59,776 bases of DNA from Minisyncoccota bacterium (GTDB taxonomy: Bacteria; Patescibacteriota; Minisyncoccia; UBA6257; HR35), in contig CALHAT010000026.1 in assembly GCA_937934285.1 (NCBI GenBank), positions 1-59,776 on the forward strand. Direction: 5' to 3'. A program made the position numbers and the translations under genes. This document shows positions 1 through 9,079 of the stretch, piece after piece (the first letter of the stretch is position 1; each line of letters begins with the position of its first letter). The notes under the pieces were generated by a model. The model was not told the DNA's origin. It worked only from the letters and a program-made list of their open reading frames with translations, and ran no database searches.

Positions 1-1
1 A

Positions 2-193
2 TTTTTACCAAGTTTAGAGGAACTCAAAAAGGCAATTACTGCTTTTAAATTAATTGAAGAAAAATTTAAAAATCAAGAAGAGATTAATTTAACCGATGAA
101 GATTATCTTTTGATTTTTCATGCTTATGAAGTTGCTTTAAAAGATTTAAATATTTTAACTACTGAAGATTTTCTGGTAAAGAGCCGAGAGTAA
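2..193 (+). CDS. C-terminal fragment of an unidentified protein (cut by window edge)
   Basis: An open frame enters the window from the left and ends at TAA 191-193, giving 63 residues. The fragment is charged and looks helical, with many Lys, Glu, Leu and Ile, and has no motif I recognise. Its last 35 bp overlap the 3' end of the HtrA gene on the other strand, the same tail-to-tail overlap seen at other convergent junctions here. I cannot assign a function from the C-terminus alone. Confidence 0.5.
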   Translation, partial: FLPSLEELKKAITAFKLIEEKFKNQEEINLTDEDYLLIFHAYEVALKDLNILTTEDFLVKSRE

Positions 194-1406
194 CCGGAAC
201 TATGAAAGTTTGATTATTTCTTAAAACTTTAAGATTAACTTTTTGACCTACACTTTTCTTTAAAATTATTTGACCTAAACCATTCTGAGTTGTTATCTTT
301 TCACCATCCATTTCTAAAATAATATCTCGATCTTTTAAACCAGCTTTTTCAGCAGGCGAATTAGGGATAATTGCTGTTTTATCTTCGCGATAAAGAAAAG
401 CTCCATAGTTGACTGGTAAGTTAAACTTTTTTTGAATCTCTTCATTTATTAAAAGATAATAAACACCTAAAAACGGTACTTCAATTTTTCCTTTAGCTTG
501 AACTTCTTTAAGCATTCTTTTAACTCTTTCGATAGGAATAGCAAAACCGATATTTTCAGCACCACTGGCGATAGCTGTATTAACGCCAATAACTTCACCT
601 CTTAAATTTAAAAGTGGTCCGCCGGAATTACCAAAATTAATTGCTGCATCAGTCTGAATCAAGCCTTCTAATCTCTCGACCCGGCCAGTTTCATCAGAAG
701 CAGTAATTGTTCGATTAAGACCAGAAATAACTCCAAAGCTTACAGTATTTTGAAATTCGCCCAAAGCGTTACCAATAGCAATCACAAATTGACCAAGTTT
801 AAGCTTGCTTGAATCTCCTAAAGAAAGAGTCGTTAAGTTATTAACATCTATCTTCAAAATTGCCAAATCATCAATCGGGTGTCGTGCTAGAACTCGGGCT
901 TTAAATTTTCTGCCATCATTTAAATAAACCGTATATTCAGCTTCGGGATCAATAACTACATGTTTGTTAGTTACAATCAGTCCATCTGAAGAAACAATAA
1001 AACCAGTTCCGCCACCAACCTTTTGTTTTTCTCTGCCTTTTTCTCTTAGTTGCGGGATTTTAAATTCAAAAAAGGGTCGGAGTTCCGGGGGCAAATCTTG
1101 AAAGGGGTTAATGTAATATTCTTCTAAAACCGGTACATATTTACTGATAATAATACTAACCACGGCTGGTGAAGATTTTTCAGCAATGTGAACAATTGTT
1201 GTTTCCAAATCAGCAACCGGTGGCGTTGGACTTAAAAATGAACTTGGTTCTTTGATCTCTATTTTCTGAGGAGTCGATGAAAGATTTTTCGTTAAAAAAT
1301 CAAGCAGATTTTGCCAAAAGTTTTTATCAGGTGATTCGGCTAAAACCCAAAAAACAGCAACAAGTAAAGAACTAAAGATTAAAAAGATCCAAATTGATTT
1401 TCTCAT
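159..1406 (-). CDS. HtrA/DegP-family trypsin-like serine protease with one PDZ domain
   Basis: This is a 415-aa envelope protease of the HtrA (S1C) family, which cleaves misfolded exported proteins. A single hydrophobic segment (about residues 5-23) anchors it, followed by a Ser/Pro linker. The protease domain holds the triad His149 (TNKHVV), Asp180 (DDLAILK) and Ser261 (GNSGGPL). One PDZ domain fills about 300-405 (SPAEKAGLKDRDIIL), so the layout is DegS-like rather than the two-PDZ DegP form. The start ATG overlaps the TGA of the upstream cysteine desulfurase (ATGA), so the two genes are translationally coupled. Confidence 0.93.
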   Translation of the reverse strand: MRKSIWIFLIFSSLLVAVFWVLAESPDKNFWQNLLDFLTKNLSSTPQKIEIKEPSSFLSPTPPVADLETTIVHIAEKSSPAVVSIIISKYVPVLEEYYINPFQDLPPELRPFFEFKIPQLREKGREKQKVGGGTGFIVSSDGLIVTNKHVVIDPEAEYTVYLNDGRKFKARVLARHPIDDLAILKIDVNNLTTLSLGDSSKLKLGQFVIAIGNALGEFQNTVSFGVISGLNRTITASDETGRVERLEGLIQTDAAINFGNSGGPLLNLRGEVIGVNTAIASGAENIGFAIPIERVKRMLKEVQAKGKIEVPFLGVYYLLINEEIQKKFNLPVNYGAFLYREDKTAIIPNSPAEKAGLKDRDIILEMDGEKITTQNGLGQIILKKSVGQKVNLKVLRNNQTFIVPVTLGSLPENLQ

Positions 1407-2554
1407 ATAAATTTCTTCAGACAGTTAAATAAATAATCGACTTCCTCTTTTTTTGTTTCCCGACCAAAAGAAAATCTTAAACTTCGTTCACTTCTTTCTT
1501 TACCGTAAACATCGTAAACAACATAACTTGGTTCATTAGCTCGTGATTGACAAGCGGTTCCGGATGAAACAGCGATGCCTTGACTATCTAAGTATAACAT
1601 AAGTTCTTGAGAAGTTTTAGTTGGAAAATAAAGATTAAGAAATTTCAGACTGGAATTTTCCAAAGGTGTATTGATTAAAATTTTTTCTGGCAATTCTTTA
1701 GTTTTATTAAGAAAATATCCACGAATTTCTTTTAGGTGATTTCTAATTTGCTCTTTTTCTTGAGAAATAAGTTCCAGAGCTTTAGCAAAACCAACTATTA
1801 GAGGCACGGCTTCGGTGCCAGCTCTTAAAGAATATTCTTGTTGAGAACCAGAAATAATTCTTAAAAGAGGTGTTCCCTTTTTAACATACAATAAAGCAAT
1901 GCCTTTAGGACCGTAGATTTTGTGCGAAGATAAAGTCATTAAATCAACTCCTAAATTTTTAACATCAAGATTCTCCAGGCTAGCTTGAGCTGCGTCAGTA
2001 TGAAAATAGATTTTCTCTTTTCGCAGTTGATTAACTTCTTGAATTAATTTTGATATTTCTGGGATTTTTTGAATTGTTCCCAATTCACTATTCACATAAT
2101 GAATGGTTACCAAAATTGTATTCTCTTTAATATTATCTTTAACTTTTTGGGGATCAATAAGACTATCTTTTTCAGGTTTAAGATAAGTTACTTCAATTAA
2201 TCCAAGATCAATCAAATCAGAAATAACTTCTAAAATTGACGGATGCTCAATTGAACTCACAATCAAATGAGGTTTTATTTTTTTTAAAAAATAATAATAA
2301 AAAATAATTCCTTTAATAGCTAAATTATTGCTCTCAGTTGCTGAAGAGGTAAAAATAATTTCTCTTAAAAAATCGGTGTTCAAAATGTTTTTAATTTTTT
2401 CTCGGCTTTCATCAATTGCTTTTAAAGCTTCTTGACCAAAAAAATGCAAACTCGAAGGATTGCCAAATTTTTTTTGAAAATAAGGCTTCATTGCTTCAAG
2501 AACTTCTTTTCTCATTGGTGTGGTAGCGGCAAAATCAAAATAAATTTTTTTCAT
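1403..2554 (-). CDS. Cysteine desulfurase, NifS/IscS family
   Basis: This 383-aa PLP enzyme takes sulfur from L-cysteine for Fe-S clusters or tRNA thiolation. It begins with the typical IYFDFAATTP motif. It has the PLP-binding HTDAAQ motif near 185-190, the Schiff-base lysine K212 in SSHKIYGPKG, and the persulfide cysteine C335 in SSGTACQS. Length is normal for the family. It is first in a two-gene unit with htrA, driven by a palindromic -10 box shared with the divergent gene at 2576. No iscU or mnmA lies nearby, so the symbol is left open. Confidence 0.93.
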   Translation of the reverse strand: MKKIYFDFAATTPMRKEVLEAMKPYFQKKFGNPSSLHFFGQEALKAIDESREKIKNILNTDFLREIIFTSSATESNNLAIKGIIFYYYFLKKIKPHLIVSSIEHPSILEVISDLIDLGLIEVTYLKPEKDSLIDPQKVKDNIKENTILVTIHYVNSELGTIQKIPEISKLIQEVNQLRKEKIYFHTDAAQASLENLDVKNLGVDLMTLSSHKIYGPKGIALLYVKKGTPLLRIISGSQQEYSLRAGTEAVPLIVGFAKALELISQEKEQIRNHLKEIRGYFLNKTKELPEKILINTPLENSSLKFLNLYFPTKTSQELMLYLDSQGIAVSSGTACQSRANEPSYVVYDVYGKERSERSLRFSFGRETKKEEVDYLFNCLKKFI

Positions 2555-2556
2555 AA

Positions 2557-2568
2557 TATAATATTATA
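2557..2568. promoter_or_regulatory. Overlapping divergent -10 boxes (perfect palindrome)
   Basis: The 12-mer TATAATATTATA reads the same on both strands. TATAAT 2557-2562 faces the plus-strand gene at 2576. Its mirror 2568-2563 faces the cysteine desulfurase at 2554, whose ATG is 8 nt from the box. Initiation about 7 nt past the box would give an almost leaderless mRNA. The same 12-mer recurs at 25801-25812. Confidence 0.6.
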
Positions 2569-2575
2569 AATCATA

Positions 2576-2884
2576 ATGAAAATCGTTTGGACTAAACATT
2601 CAGAAAAAAAATTAAGATCCTATCACTTAACTAAAAATCGAATTCTAAGGATAATTAAAAATCCTTATCGAGTTGAAGAGGGTATCGCTCCGCAAACAAT
2701 CGCTTTAATGAAACCAGTTAATCCGAAAAAGAATAAGTGGCGTCAGGAGATTTGGGCAATGATTCAAAAATCTCAAGACAGTTTAAAAATAATTTCTGCC
2801 TGGCGTTATCCCGGTATGTCTCCTAAACAAAATCCAATTCCATCAGAAATAATTGAAGAACTTAAAAAAGAAGGTTTTATCTAA
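2576..2884 (+). CDS. Small basic protein, possibly DUF4258/BrnT-like
   Basis: This is a 102-aa basic soluble protein. The N-terminus (WTKHSEKKLRSYHLTKNRILRIIKNP) and the later IISAWRYPG stretch resemble the layout of DUF4258 and BrnT/RelE-fold proteins: a HxxxR-type helix, a short turn, then strands ending in an ISA-like motif. No antitoxin partner is adjacent, so a toxin role is not supported by context. The last bases overlap the ftsA stop from the opposite strand by 4 bp. Confidence 0.55.
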   Translation: MKIVWTKHSEKKLRSYHLTKNRILRIIKNPYRVEEGIAPQTIALMKPVNPKKNKWRQEIWAMIQKSQDSLKIISAWRYPGMSPKQNPIPSEIIEELKKEGFI

Positions 2885-4047
2885 CGGAAAAGACCTCGGA
2901 AAATATCAAGAAAACTACTCCAAAGACTTTTTTGTTCACCAAGTTTCTGATAATAGTAAATTGAACCCAGAGCATTTAAATAGATTCTTTCTTCTTGTTC
3001 TAAATTTTTATAAATATCAGCTTCCAATTTTGTTAAATAACCAGAGTGCTTTCTAAAGATATTATCAATTTCTGGTAAATAGGAACCGCCGCCAATTAAA
3101 TAAACTCCACCAGGCAGACGATAATTTTCTTTAATTTTTTTAAAAAGCTCAGGGAAGCCATTTTTTTTCCAATAAAAATTAAATCTTTTTTCGATAAACT
3201 TAACTAAATTCGAATAGCTAATTTTTTGTTTGCCAAATTTTATAGGCAATTTTTTTTTCTTATCATCTAAATTCTTGATTTCCTCGAAAGCATTATACAC
3301 CTCATCAACACTAAGACCGAAATCCAGGGCTAAATCTTCCCAAAGATCACCAGCACCAAATTTAAAATTTTGATAAAAATTCAATTTACCTTCTTGAAAA
3401 ATACTTAAATTAAAAATTCGGTAACCAAAATCAATTAAAATTACTCCTTGTTCTTTTTCTTTTTTAGAAAAAAGAACCAAACTTGCTGGTAAGGGATTAG
3501 GCAAAATCAAACTAACTTTTAATTCATTTTTTTCAAAAAAATCTTTTATTTTCGCTAAAGCTGATTTTAGACCTTGAATAACAAAAAAATCAACCTCCAA
3601 AGTTCGAGCTTCCATCCCCAAAGGATCGCGAACTTTAATATTAGCACCGTCAAGAAAATAAGCAATTGATTCTTCAAATAAAACTTCGTAATTTCCTGAG
3701 GCCAAAGAAGCTTTCGCAATTAAAAGGCACTTACGGATATCCTCATCAGTCACATATCTTTCACTCACAGAAATTTTATTTTTTGTTCTTTGAAAACTAA
3801 AATAAGGAGCTGAAAAAGAAAGAATAAGATTTTTAGGCAAACTATTTAGTTGGTAAGCAATTTCTTTTAAAGGATTAATAGCTTCTTCAATAAAATTTTC
3901 TTGATCAATTATCTCGCCATCGCTAAAAGAATCAAGATTTTTGGTTATTTTAGTAAGTAAGGTTATTTTCCCACTCTCGTCTTCTTCACCAACAGTCATC
4001 TTTAAAAGTTTACTACCAAGATCAACAGCAAAAATTTTTTCTCTCAT
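2881..4047 (-). CDS. ftsA: Cell division protein FtsA
   Basis: This is a 388-aa actin-fold ATPase that tethers the Z-ring to the membrane. It starts with the phosphate-1 motif FAVDLGSKLLK and has an inserted 1C-like region after about residue 85. The phosphate-2 strand is VILIDFGYRIFN and the adenosine motif is YLIGGGSYLP. The last residues (SLWSSFLDIFRGLFR) form an amphipathic helix like the FtsA membrane-targeting tail, which favours FtsA over PilM. It is last in the long minus-strand run and overlaps the bS21 gene by ATGA. ftsZ is not in the window. Confidence 0.85.
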   Translation of the reverse strand: MREKIFAVDLGSKLLKMTVGEEDESGKITLLTKITKNLDSFSDGEIIDQENFIEEAINPLKEIAYQLNSLPKNLILSFSAPYFSFQRTKNKISVSERYVTDEDIRKCLLIAKASLASGNYEVLFEESIAYFLDGANIKVRDPLGMEARTLEVDFFVIQGLKSALAKIKDFFEKNELKVSLILPNPLPASLVLFSKKEKEQGVILIDFGYRIFNLSIFQEGKLNFYQNFKFGAGDLWEDLALDFGLSVDEVYNAFEEIKNLDDKKKKLPIKFGKQKISYSNLVKFIEKRFNFYWKKNGFPELFKKIKENYRLPGGVYLIGGGSYLPEIDNIFRKHSGYLTKLEADIYKNLEQEERIYLNALGSIYYYQKLGEQKSLWSSFLDIFRGLFR

Positions 4048-4325
4048 TCTTCTTTGCCTGGAAATTTAATTTCGCTAACATATCTTTTAGCAAGTTCATA
4101 AGCTTTTTGAAATGGCCAGCCTTCTTTCATTTTTTTATTAATAAAATATTGGAGTTTAAGACGATACATTTTCCTTTCCCATTTTCGGCGTTCGTTCGGT
4201 TTTTTGGTTCGATACATTTTTGATTTAACTTCCAAAACAACACCACTCCGACTGAATCTCGTCAAAAATCTTTTTAAAAATTGACCCTTTGATTCACCAG
4301 CTCTTCGTTTGACTTTAACTCTCAT
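4044..4325 (-). CDS. rpsU: Ribosomal protein bS21 with C-terminal extension
   Basis: This 93-aa basic protein matches bS21 in its first part: an N-terminal strand, then LKRFLTRFSRSGVVLEVKSK, then a Lys/Arg-rich helix with PNERRKWERK. bS21 is usually about 60-70 aa. Here some 25 extra residues follow (KMKEGWPFQKAYELAKRYVSEIKF). The start overlaps the HIT gene stop, and the stop overlaps the ftsA start by ATGA. Confidence 0.8.
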   Translation of the reverse strand: MRVKVKRRAGESKGQFLKRFLTRFSRSGVVLEVKSKMYRTKKPNERRKWERKMYRLKLQYFINKKMKEGWPFQKAYELAKRYVSEIKFPGKEE

Positions 4326-4728
4326 TTTTAATTCTTTGATAAATTACTTCTAACGACTCCTGGGGAGGATTATAAACAACTGAATGAATTGAACCACCTC
4401 GATCATTTTTAAAACGGGGCATAATATGAAAATGAAGATGAGAAACCGTCTGACCGGCTAACGGTCCTTCGTTGATTCCCAAGGTAAAATCATTAGTCAT
4501 AAAAACTTTTTCTAAAAGAATCATTATTTCTTGAATCATTTTAATGAATTCTTCAGCTAATTCGAGTTTTAATTCTTTGAGATTAACGAAATGCTCCTTG
4601 GGTATCACTAAAGTATGCCCCGGAGAATGAGGATGAATATCTAAAACTGCTAAAAAATTGGGCGATTCTTTAACAATATAACTTTTTATTTCTCCCTGAG
4701 TAATTTTACAAAAAATACAGTCTTTCAT
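4315..4728 (-). CDS. HIT-family nucleotide hydrolase/transferase
   Basis: This 137-aa histidine-triad protein belongs to the Hint/HinT group that hydrolyses nucleoside phosphoramidates and related dinucleotides. It begins with the zinc-type motif CIFCKI, has the substrate strand GHTLVIPKEHF, and carries the active-site triad HLHFHIMP. Length is typical. It lies 3 bp after hisS and overlaps rpsU by 11 bp, so it is co-transcribed with translation genes. Confidence 0.93.
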   Translation of the reverse strand: MKDCIFCKITQGEIKSYIVKESPNFLAVLDIHPHSPGHTLVIPKEHFVNLKELKLELAEEFIKMIQEIMILLEKVFMTNDFTLGINEGPLAGQTVSHLHFHIMPRFKNDRGGSIHSVVYNPPQESLEVIYQRIKNES

Positions 4729-4731
4729 TTT

Positions 4732-5991
4732 TTATTTAGTAATTTTTCTTAAATCTTTAATTAGGTTTTTTAATTTCAAGACCTCCTGAGTTCCATATTC
4801 CATATCTTTTAAAATAACTGCTTCGCGACTTAACTCTTGAAAACCTAAAATCAAACTATATTTTAACCCAAGTTTATTAGCATATTCAAGTTGATTAGCT
4901 AAACTAATTTTGAAAAAATTAGCTTGAGGCTTAAAACCATTTGCTTGGAGTTCTTCATAAATTTCAAAAGCTTTTGGTCTTGTTTCTTCACCGGCAAAAG
5001 CAACAAAAATTTTAGTTAACTGAGGCTTAAAAGAAATTTTAAGTTCATCAAGAACTAATTTTAGTCTTTCAATCCCCAAAGCACCGCCAACTGAAGGTAA
5101 GGCAGTATTACTAATTACCTCACCTAAATCATAGCGACCGCCACTGGCTAAAGCAAAATTTTGACCGTCAATAAAAATTTCAAAAACTGTTCTTAAATAA
5201 TAATCAAAACCACGTACCAAGGTCTTATCAAGTTCATAGTTAACTTTAAAATAATCCATTAATTCTAAAACTTTCTGAAAATGAATTTTACAGAATTTAC
5301 ATAAGTAATCTAAAATATTTGGGGCTAATTCTTTATATTTTTGATCACTTTCCTGTTTACAATCTAAAATTCTTAAGGGGTTTAATTTTAATCTTTTTTG
5401 ACAATCAGAACATAATTTTTTTTGATAAGCTCGATAATATCTAATTAAATCTTTTAAATATTTTTTTCGACATTTTGAACAACCTAAGCTATTTAACTTA
5501 ACAATAAAATTTTGGATTTTAATTTTCTTTAAAAATTGACAGAAAAGATAGATAATTAAAAAATCAGCGAAAGGGTCTTCAGAATTTAAAATTTCTAAAC
5601 CCCATTGAGTATGTTCGCGCAACCTACCATGTTGAGGTCTTTCCTTGCGATACATTTTACCAAAATAAAACAAAGAGATCGGCTGAGGCAAGCTTATCAT
5701 TCCATTTTCAAAATAAGCTCGAACAACCGCAGCTGTACCTTCTGGTCTTAAAACATATTGCTCACCTCTTTCTTTGCCTTTTAAATAAAACATTTCTTTA
5801 CTAATCACATCCGTAGTTTCCCCTAAGCTTAAAGTGAAAGTTTTTACATTTTCAATTAAGGGTGTTTCTATATATTTAAAATTATTCAAAATTGAAAAAT
5901 CAGTTATTAAATCTCTAATTTTCAACAAAAATTCAGCATCATCAAAAACAATATCTTTCATTCCTCGTGGTCTTTGAGATTTTATTTTCAT
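4732..5991 (-). CDS. hisS: Histidyl-tRNA synthetase
   Basis: This is a 419-aa class II aminoacyl-tRNA synthetase. It starts with QRPRGMKDI (motif 1 region). Motif 2 is MYRKERPQHGRLREHTQWG and the histidine-binding motif is LVRGFDYYLRT, followed by SGGRYDLG. An insertion near 170-235 has several Cys pairs (CSKCRKK, LCSDCQKR, LCKFCKIHF) and the family motif NPLRILDCK, so it may bind zinc. A C-terminal anticodon-binding domain follows. It overlaps lepB by ATGA. Confidence 0.95.
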   Translation of the reverse strand: MKIKSQRPRGMKDIVFDDAEFLLKIRDLITDFSILNNFKYIETPLIENVKTFTLSLGETTDVISKEMFYLKGKERGEQYVLRPEGTAAVVRAYFENGMISLPQPISLFYFGKMYRKERPQHGRLREHTQWGLEILNSEDPFADFLIIYLFCQFLKKIKIQNFIVKLNSLGCSKCRKKYLKDLIRYYRAYQKKLCSDCQKRLKLNPLRILDCKQESDQKYKELAPNILDYLCKFCKIHFQKVLELMDYFKVNYELDKTLVRGFDYYLRTVFEIFIDGQNFALASGGRYDLGEVISNTALPSVGGALGIERLKLVLDELKISFKPQLTKIFVAFAGEETRPKAFEIYEELQANGFKPQANFFKISLANQLEYANKLGLKYSLILGFQELSREAVILKDMEYGTQEVLKLKNLIKDLRKITK

Positions 5992-6518
5992 TTGATCAAT
6001 GCTTCAGTTAATCTCAATAAAGGAATCTTTAAAATAACTCTACCTATTATTCTTTCTCTTTTAACGGGTCCCCATTTTCGAGAATCATAACTAACTTCCC
6101 GATTATCTCCTAAAACAAAATACTCATTTTTACCTAAGGTTAAGTCGATTTTTCCTGAAGTATAGTGATTTTGAAGATAATCTTCCTCGAGAACAAAACC
6201 ATTGGAATTTTCTTCATTGAAAATCATAATTTTATTTTCATTAATAACAATCCTTTCTCCAGGAAGACCTATTACTCTTTTAATATAAAAAACTTTATCA
6301 TCGAAAGGAGGATGAAAAATGATTATTTCCCCTCTTTTTGGATCGCGTAAAAAAAAACTTAATTTATCAATAACTAAATAATCCCAATTATGGAAATTAG
6401 GCTCCATACTTTCACCTCTAACTAAAAATGGTTCCGTTATAAAAAATCTCACTGGAACAACTATTAAAATAAATAAAAAGGCGATTTCAATAAAATCAAA
6501 AATTAGTTGTCTTTTCAT
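5988..6518 (-). CDS. lepB: Signal peptidase I
   Basis: This membrane-bound leader peptidase is 176 aa when started at ATG 6518. One N-terminal TM helix is followed by the Ser nucleophile motif RGESMEP, the Lys motif YIKRVIGLPGE, and box E GDNREVSYDSRKWG. A start 12 codons upstream (6554) is open but would overlap infB by 29 bp. I prefer 6518 because an extended -10 box (TGGTATAAT) ends 6 nt before that ATG, matching the promoter spacing of other genes here. The promoter lies across the 3' end of infB. Confidence 0.92.
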   Translation of the reverse strand: MKRQLIFDFIEIAFLFILIVVPVRFFITEPFLVRGESMEPNFHNWDYLVIDKLSFFLRDPKRGEIIIFHPPFDDKVFYIKRVIGLPGERIVINENKIMIFNEENSNGFVLEEDYLQNHYTSGKIDLTLGKNEYFVLGDNREVSYDSRKWGPVKRERIIGRVILKIPLLRLTEALIK

Positions 6519-6524
6519 TCTAAA

Positions 6525-6530
6525 ATTATA
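6525..6530 (-). promoter_or_regulatory. Extended -10 promoter of lepB-hisS-HIT-rpsU-ftsA
   Basis: On the minus strand the sequence reads TGGTATAAT (box 6530-6525) followed by 6 nt and the lepB ATG at 6518. It sits at the 3' end of infB and would give a leaderless transcript for the downstream five genes. No clear -35 is needed for an extended -10 promoter. Confidence 0.5.
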
Positions 6531-7980
6531 CCACAATTTTATCATCAATTTCAATATCGTTTTTTGTTTCTAAAATAAGGCCGCAGAGATCTCCTGCTTT
6601 AACTTCATCAACAGGTATTTTATTCTTTTCTAAGCTAATAATTTTACCCTGGCCAATTTTTTCATTATTTCTTAAAATAGAGACTTTTTGATTAATTCTT
6701 AATTTCCCGGAAACAACTCTACCACCGATTGTTTTTTTTGTTTTTGTCTTCCCAAAGGTAGCCAGAACTTCTAATTCGCCCGTTGGCAAAGAAACACCGC
6801 TTCTTATTTCTTCTAAATAATTTATAAATTTTTCTTCCAACTCATAAATAACATTTCCTTCAAAAAGAATGAGGTTAAAATCTTTGATTGCGTCTAAGGT
6901 TTCTTTCTTGTTTTTAACATTAAAACTTATTAAAATAGCTCCTGCGTCTTTAGCCAAATTAATATCTTCTAAGGTCAAACCACCTAAACCTGTTTTAATT
7001 ATCTTCAAATTTAATTTTTTTTCTTGAGCAATTTTTCCAAAAATATTTTCTAAAGCTTCCAAACTACCGATATGATCTGCTTTCAAAATTAAATTGACAA
7101 CTGATTCTTGGAAAGTTGGTTTTTCTTCAAAAATAATTTTTCTTTTGAACAATTCTTCACTTTTTTTCAATTTTTCCTGAATTTTTTCAAGATCTTCTTC
7201 TTGACTAACTTCGAACTCTTCACCAACCAAAGGTAGGTAATTAAAATTACCTACTAAAAATGGTTTTGAGGGGTAAGCATGTTGAATTTTGTTTCCCAAA
7301 TCATCTTCAAAAATTTTTATTTTACAAACAGCAGTTTTGGTAATTAAATAATTTCCATAACTTACTTGACCTTCAGTAACAATTGCTGATGCTAAAACTC
7401 CGCGGCGCTCATCTTTAAAAGCTTCCAAAATAAAACCTTTACCTGGTGCTTCAATCTCGACTTTGAAATCATGAATATCTCTTAAAAGAATTAAAGTTTC
7501 TAAAATTTCATTTAAACCTTGACCCGTGAGTGCGGAAGTTTCTACTAAAGGCACTTCACCACCCCATTTTTCGGGCATAACCCCTAATTCAATTAACTGG
7601 GAAATAACTCTTTGGGAATCAGTTCCCTTTTTATCAATTTTCGTTAAAGCAATAATAAAAGGTAAATTGGCTCCTTTAAGATATTCTAAGCTTTCTTTAG
7701 TTTGTTCTTTAACACCTTCGTCAGCTGCAATAACTAAAATACCGATATCAGCAACTTTAACGCCCCTTTCTCTTAAACGATTAAAAGCTTCATGGCCAGG
7801 AGTATCAATAAAAGTTATTTTTTCATTATCGAAAACAACTTCATAAGCACCAATTTTTTGAGTAATACCACCAGCTTCTTTTAAAGCAACATTCGTTTTT
7901 CTAAGAGCATCTAATAAAGTTGTTTTGCCATGATCGATGTGGCCTAAAACTACTACAATCGGTGGTTTTTTGATAAGCAT
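6526..7980 (-). CDS. infB: Translation initiation factor IF-2, minimal form
   Basis: This 484-aa GTPase delivers initiator tRNA to the small subunit. The G domain begins almost at once: G1 GHIDHGKTT at 13-21, then the switch region KIGAYEV, G3 DTPGHEAF, G4 TKIDKK and G5 SALTGQG. Domains II, III and the fMet-tRNA-binding domain follow (GRVVSGKLRINQKVS). Bacterial IF-2 is usually 700-900 aa. The entire variable N-terminal part is missing, as in other reduced genomes. It starts 3 bp after gatC. Confidence 0.95.
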   Translation of the reverse strand: MLIKKPPIVVVLGHIDHGKTTLLDALRKTNVALKEAGGITQKIGAYEVVFDNEKITFIDTPGHEAFNRLRERGVKVADIGILVIAADEGVKEQTKESLEYLKGANLPFIIALTKIDKKGTDSQRVISQLIELGVMPEKWGGEVPLVETSALTGQGLNEILETLILLRDIHDFKVEIEAPGKGFILEAFKDERRGVLASAIVTEGQVSYGNYLITKTAVCKIKIFEDDLGNKIQHAYPSKPFLVGNFNYLPLVGEEFEVSQEEDLEKIQEKLKKSEELFKRKIIFEEKPTFQESVVNLILKADHIGSLEALENIFGKIAQEKKLNLKIIKTGLGGLTLEDINLAKDAGAILISFNVKNKKETLDAIKDFNLILFEGNVIYELEEKFINYLEEIRSGVSLPTGELEVLATFGKTKTKKTIGGRVVSGKLRINQKVSILRNNEKIGQGKIISLEKNKIPVDEVKAGDLCGLILETKNDIEIDDKIVV

Positions 7981-7983
7981 TTT

Positions 7984-8265
7984 TCATTTTTCTAAAATTT
8001 TAGGCACTTTTAAATAATTATCTTCTCTTTCGGGAAAATTGTTAATTATTTCCTGAGGAAAGAATTTTTGTGGCTCGTCTCGGCGTAAATCTAAATTTTC
8101 TAAAATATTTATAAGTGGCTGGAGTTTTTCTAAGCTTAGTTCATTAATTTTTTCAACATAAGCTAAAATTTTATTTAGATCTTGAGTCAGCTTTGGAATT
8201 TCCTTTTCTTTAAGTTTAAGTCGAGCCAGCTTAGCTAAATGTTCAATCTCTTTTTGAGTAATCAT
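7984..8265 (-). CDS. gatC: Asp/Glu-tRNA amidotransferase subunit C
   Basis: This 93-aa protein has the GatC pattern: ITQKEIEHLAKLARLKL at the N-terminus, DLNKILAYVEKINEL in the middle, and the conserved LRRDEP near residue 60. GatC stabilises GatA/GatB, which amidate mischarged Glu-tRNA(Gln) or Asp-tRNA(Asn). gatA and gatB are not in the window. It lies 7 bp after the prepilin peptidase and 3 bp before infB. Confidence 0.9.
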   Translation of the reverse strand: MITQKEIEHLAKLARLKLKEKEIPKLTQDLNKILAYVEKINELSLEKLQPLINILENLDLRRDEPQKFFPQEIINNFPEREDNYLKVPKILEK

Positions 8266-8272
8266 AAAAAAA

Positions 8273-9079
8273 TTATAACATAAAATTAAAATAGATTTTA
8301 GTCAAAGATTCACCAAAAAGAATTGCTCCTAAGGTTCCTAAAAAAATAAAAGGAACAAAAGGAATTGGTTTCTTTAAGTTTTTCTCTTTTAAGATAAAAT
8401 AGATTCCACAAATTGAACCCAAAAAAGAACTGAGAATAATTGCTAAAAGACCATCGCCGGGTCTTAAAAAAAGCCCTAATAAAAAAGCAATCTTAACATC
8501 ACCAAAACCAATTCCTTTGCCTTGAGTAATTAAAAAAATCAAAAGAAGAATTGAACTTAAAAAAAATGGAGTAATTAAAGTTTCGAATTTCCCAAAGTTA
8601 AAAAGATAATTTAAAAGATAAGAAAAGTCACGAGGAAGGATTAAAAATTTTTTTTTAGCTAAATTAAATAAAATGCCTGTTAAGACACCAAAGAAAATTA
8701 ATCGATCATCAACCAAATAAGTTTTTAAATCATATAAAGCTAAAACAAAAAGAATACTAAAAAAAATTAAATAAAAAAGAAATTCTACAACAAATATCGG
8801 GTTTAGTGTTGTTTTTAGTGAAAAAGCTAAAAGGAAAACCCAAAAACCAGTAAAAATTTCTACCAATGGGTATCTGAAAGAAATTTTATTTTGACAGACA
8901 CGACATTTTCCTTTTTGGAAAATGAAGCTCAAAATCGGAATTAATTCATACCATTGTAAAATTTTCCCACAAGAAGGACACTTTGACCGAGAAAATAGAA
9001 AATCTTCGTTTTTTTCTAGTCTTAAAGCTATATTATTTAACAAAGAGCCCAGAAATAAACCTAAAATAAAAAAAAACAT
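8273..9079 (-). CDS. pilD: Type IV prepilin peptidase/N-methyltransferase
   Basis: This 268-aa polytopic membrane aspartyl protease cleaves and N-methylates type IV prepilins. It has an N-terminal segment with LGSLLNNIALRL, a zinc module of two Cys pairs (CPSCGK and CRVCQ), and then the peptidase core with Asp motifs ALYDLKTYLVDD and GFGDVK. I start it at ATG 9079, which overlaps the upstream stop as TAATG. A start 13 codons earlier is open but would overlap more. It serves the pilins encoded elsewhere in the window. Confidence 0.93.
   Translation of the reverse strand: MFFFILGLFLGSLLNNIALRLEKNEDFLFSRSKCPSCGKILQWYELIPILSFIFQKGKCRVCQNKISFRYPLVEIFTGFWVFLLAFSLKTTLNPIFVVEFLFYLIFFSILFVLALYDLKTYLVDDRLIFFGVLTGILFNLAKKKFLILPRDFSYLLNYLFNFGKFETLITPFFLSSILLLIFLITQGKGIGFGDVKIAFLLGLFLRPGDGLLAIILSSFLGSICGIYFILKEKNLKKPIPFVPFIFLGTLGAILFGESLTKIYFNFML

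Noticed and set aside
2576..2884. Toxin-antitoxin module
   Set aside because: The protein is only loosely BrnT/RelE-like and no antitoxin-sized gene is adjacent.
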